64,000 nucleotides of DNA from Candidatus Nitrospira nitrosa (GTDB lineage: Bacteria > Nitrospirota > Nitrospiria > Nitrospirales > Nitrospiraceae): NCBI RefSeq assembly GCF_001458735.1, contig NZ_CZQA01000015.1, forward strand, positions 1 through 64,000, in the 5' to 3' direction. Both the position numbers and the translations under genes were made by a program. The notes under the pieces are model-generated. The model was given only the letters and a program-made list of their open reading frames with translations, ran no database searches and had not been told where the DNA came from. The stretch's first letter is position 1; every line of letters starts with the position of its first letter. Below are positions 63,995 to 64,000 of the stretch, piece by piece.

Positions 63995-64000
63995 GGACGA

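Overview
The window looks like a stretch of chromosome from a Gram-negative, moderately GC-rich bacterium, and my best guess is Nitrospira or a close relative (Nitrospirota). This rests on inference: XrtA-type (exosortase-associated) exopolysaccharide genes, a large NHL-repeat protein directly upstream of guaB, an AlgE-like outer-membrane porin, a small c-type cytochrome, and DUF559 and BrnTA accessory genes. No rRNA or tRNA gene and no CRISPR array was seen.

Region 1 (1-17.6 kb) is an exopolysaccharide/glycan assembly locus riddled with insertion-sequence remains. A complete IS3-family element (7-1237) and a decayed transposase lie at the left edge. Then come a secreted beta-helix protein, a GT4 glycosyltransferase, an IS1380-like remnant, an XrtA-type polysaccharide deacetylase, a GT2 glycosyltransferase, two PLP aminotransferases, a lipoprotein with a fibronectin III domain, a further IS3 remnant, a fused phosphoglycosyltransferase/4,6-dehydratase and a Wzc-like chain-length regulator/kinase. 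Together they could make an amino-deoxy sugar, load it on a lipid carrier, extend it and control export. No exosortase, flippase or polymerase is in view.

Region 2 (17.7-30.7 kb) is mostly housekeeping: a cytochrome c, two small proteins, the double NHL-propeller protein, then guaB, guaA, an RsuA/RluB pseudouridine synthase, aspS and aroC, all on the plus strand. The 3' end of aroC is partly duplicated about 0.9 kb downstream, bracketing a DUF559 nuclease-like gene and a HigA antitoxin gene.

Region 3 (30.1-39.2 kb) is mixed: an alpha/beta hydrolase, a DJ-1/PfpI protein, DUF190 and CrcB (fluoride export), a HigBA-like toxin-antitoxin pair, an RNase HI-ABC ATPase fusion, a secreted Lon-type protease domain, a secreted OB-fold-like protein, FUN14, a YpfJ-like metallopeptidase, a DUF2959 lipoprotein and an Slp lipoprotein.

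Region 4 (39.3-60.2 kb) is one long minus-strand run. Its distal nine genes form a very compact unit with many 4-bp ATGA overlaps: two GT-B glycosyltransferases (one fused to a deacetylase-like domain), a tandem GT4-GT4 fusion, a heparinase II/III-family protein, two APH-like kinases around a histidine phosphatase, an ABC exporter and an AlgE-like porin. Upstream in the same direction are a lipoprotein, a porin, a short PstS-like binding protein, a PAS-containing histidine kinase, an OmpR-type regulator and a receiver-only regulator. I regard this nine-gene unit as the best candidate for an undescribed glycan system, possibly controlled by the adjacent two-component module.

Region 5 (60.2-64 kb) holds a small basic DNA-binding-like protein, lspA, a frameshifted SHOCT-type lipoprotein remnant, a protein with a possible PD-(D/E)XK nuclease motif, and a brnTA toxin-antitoxin pair whose promoter carries a palindrome between -35 and -10.
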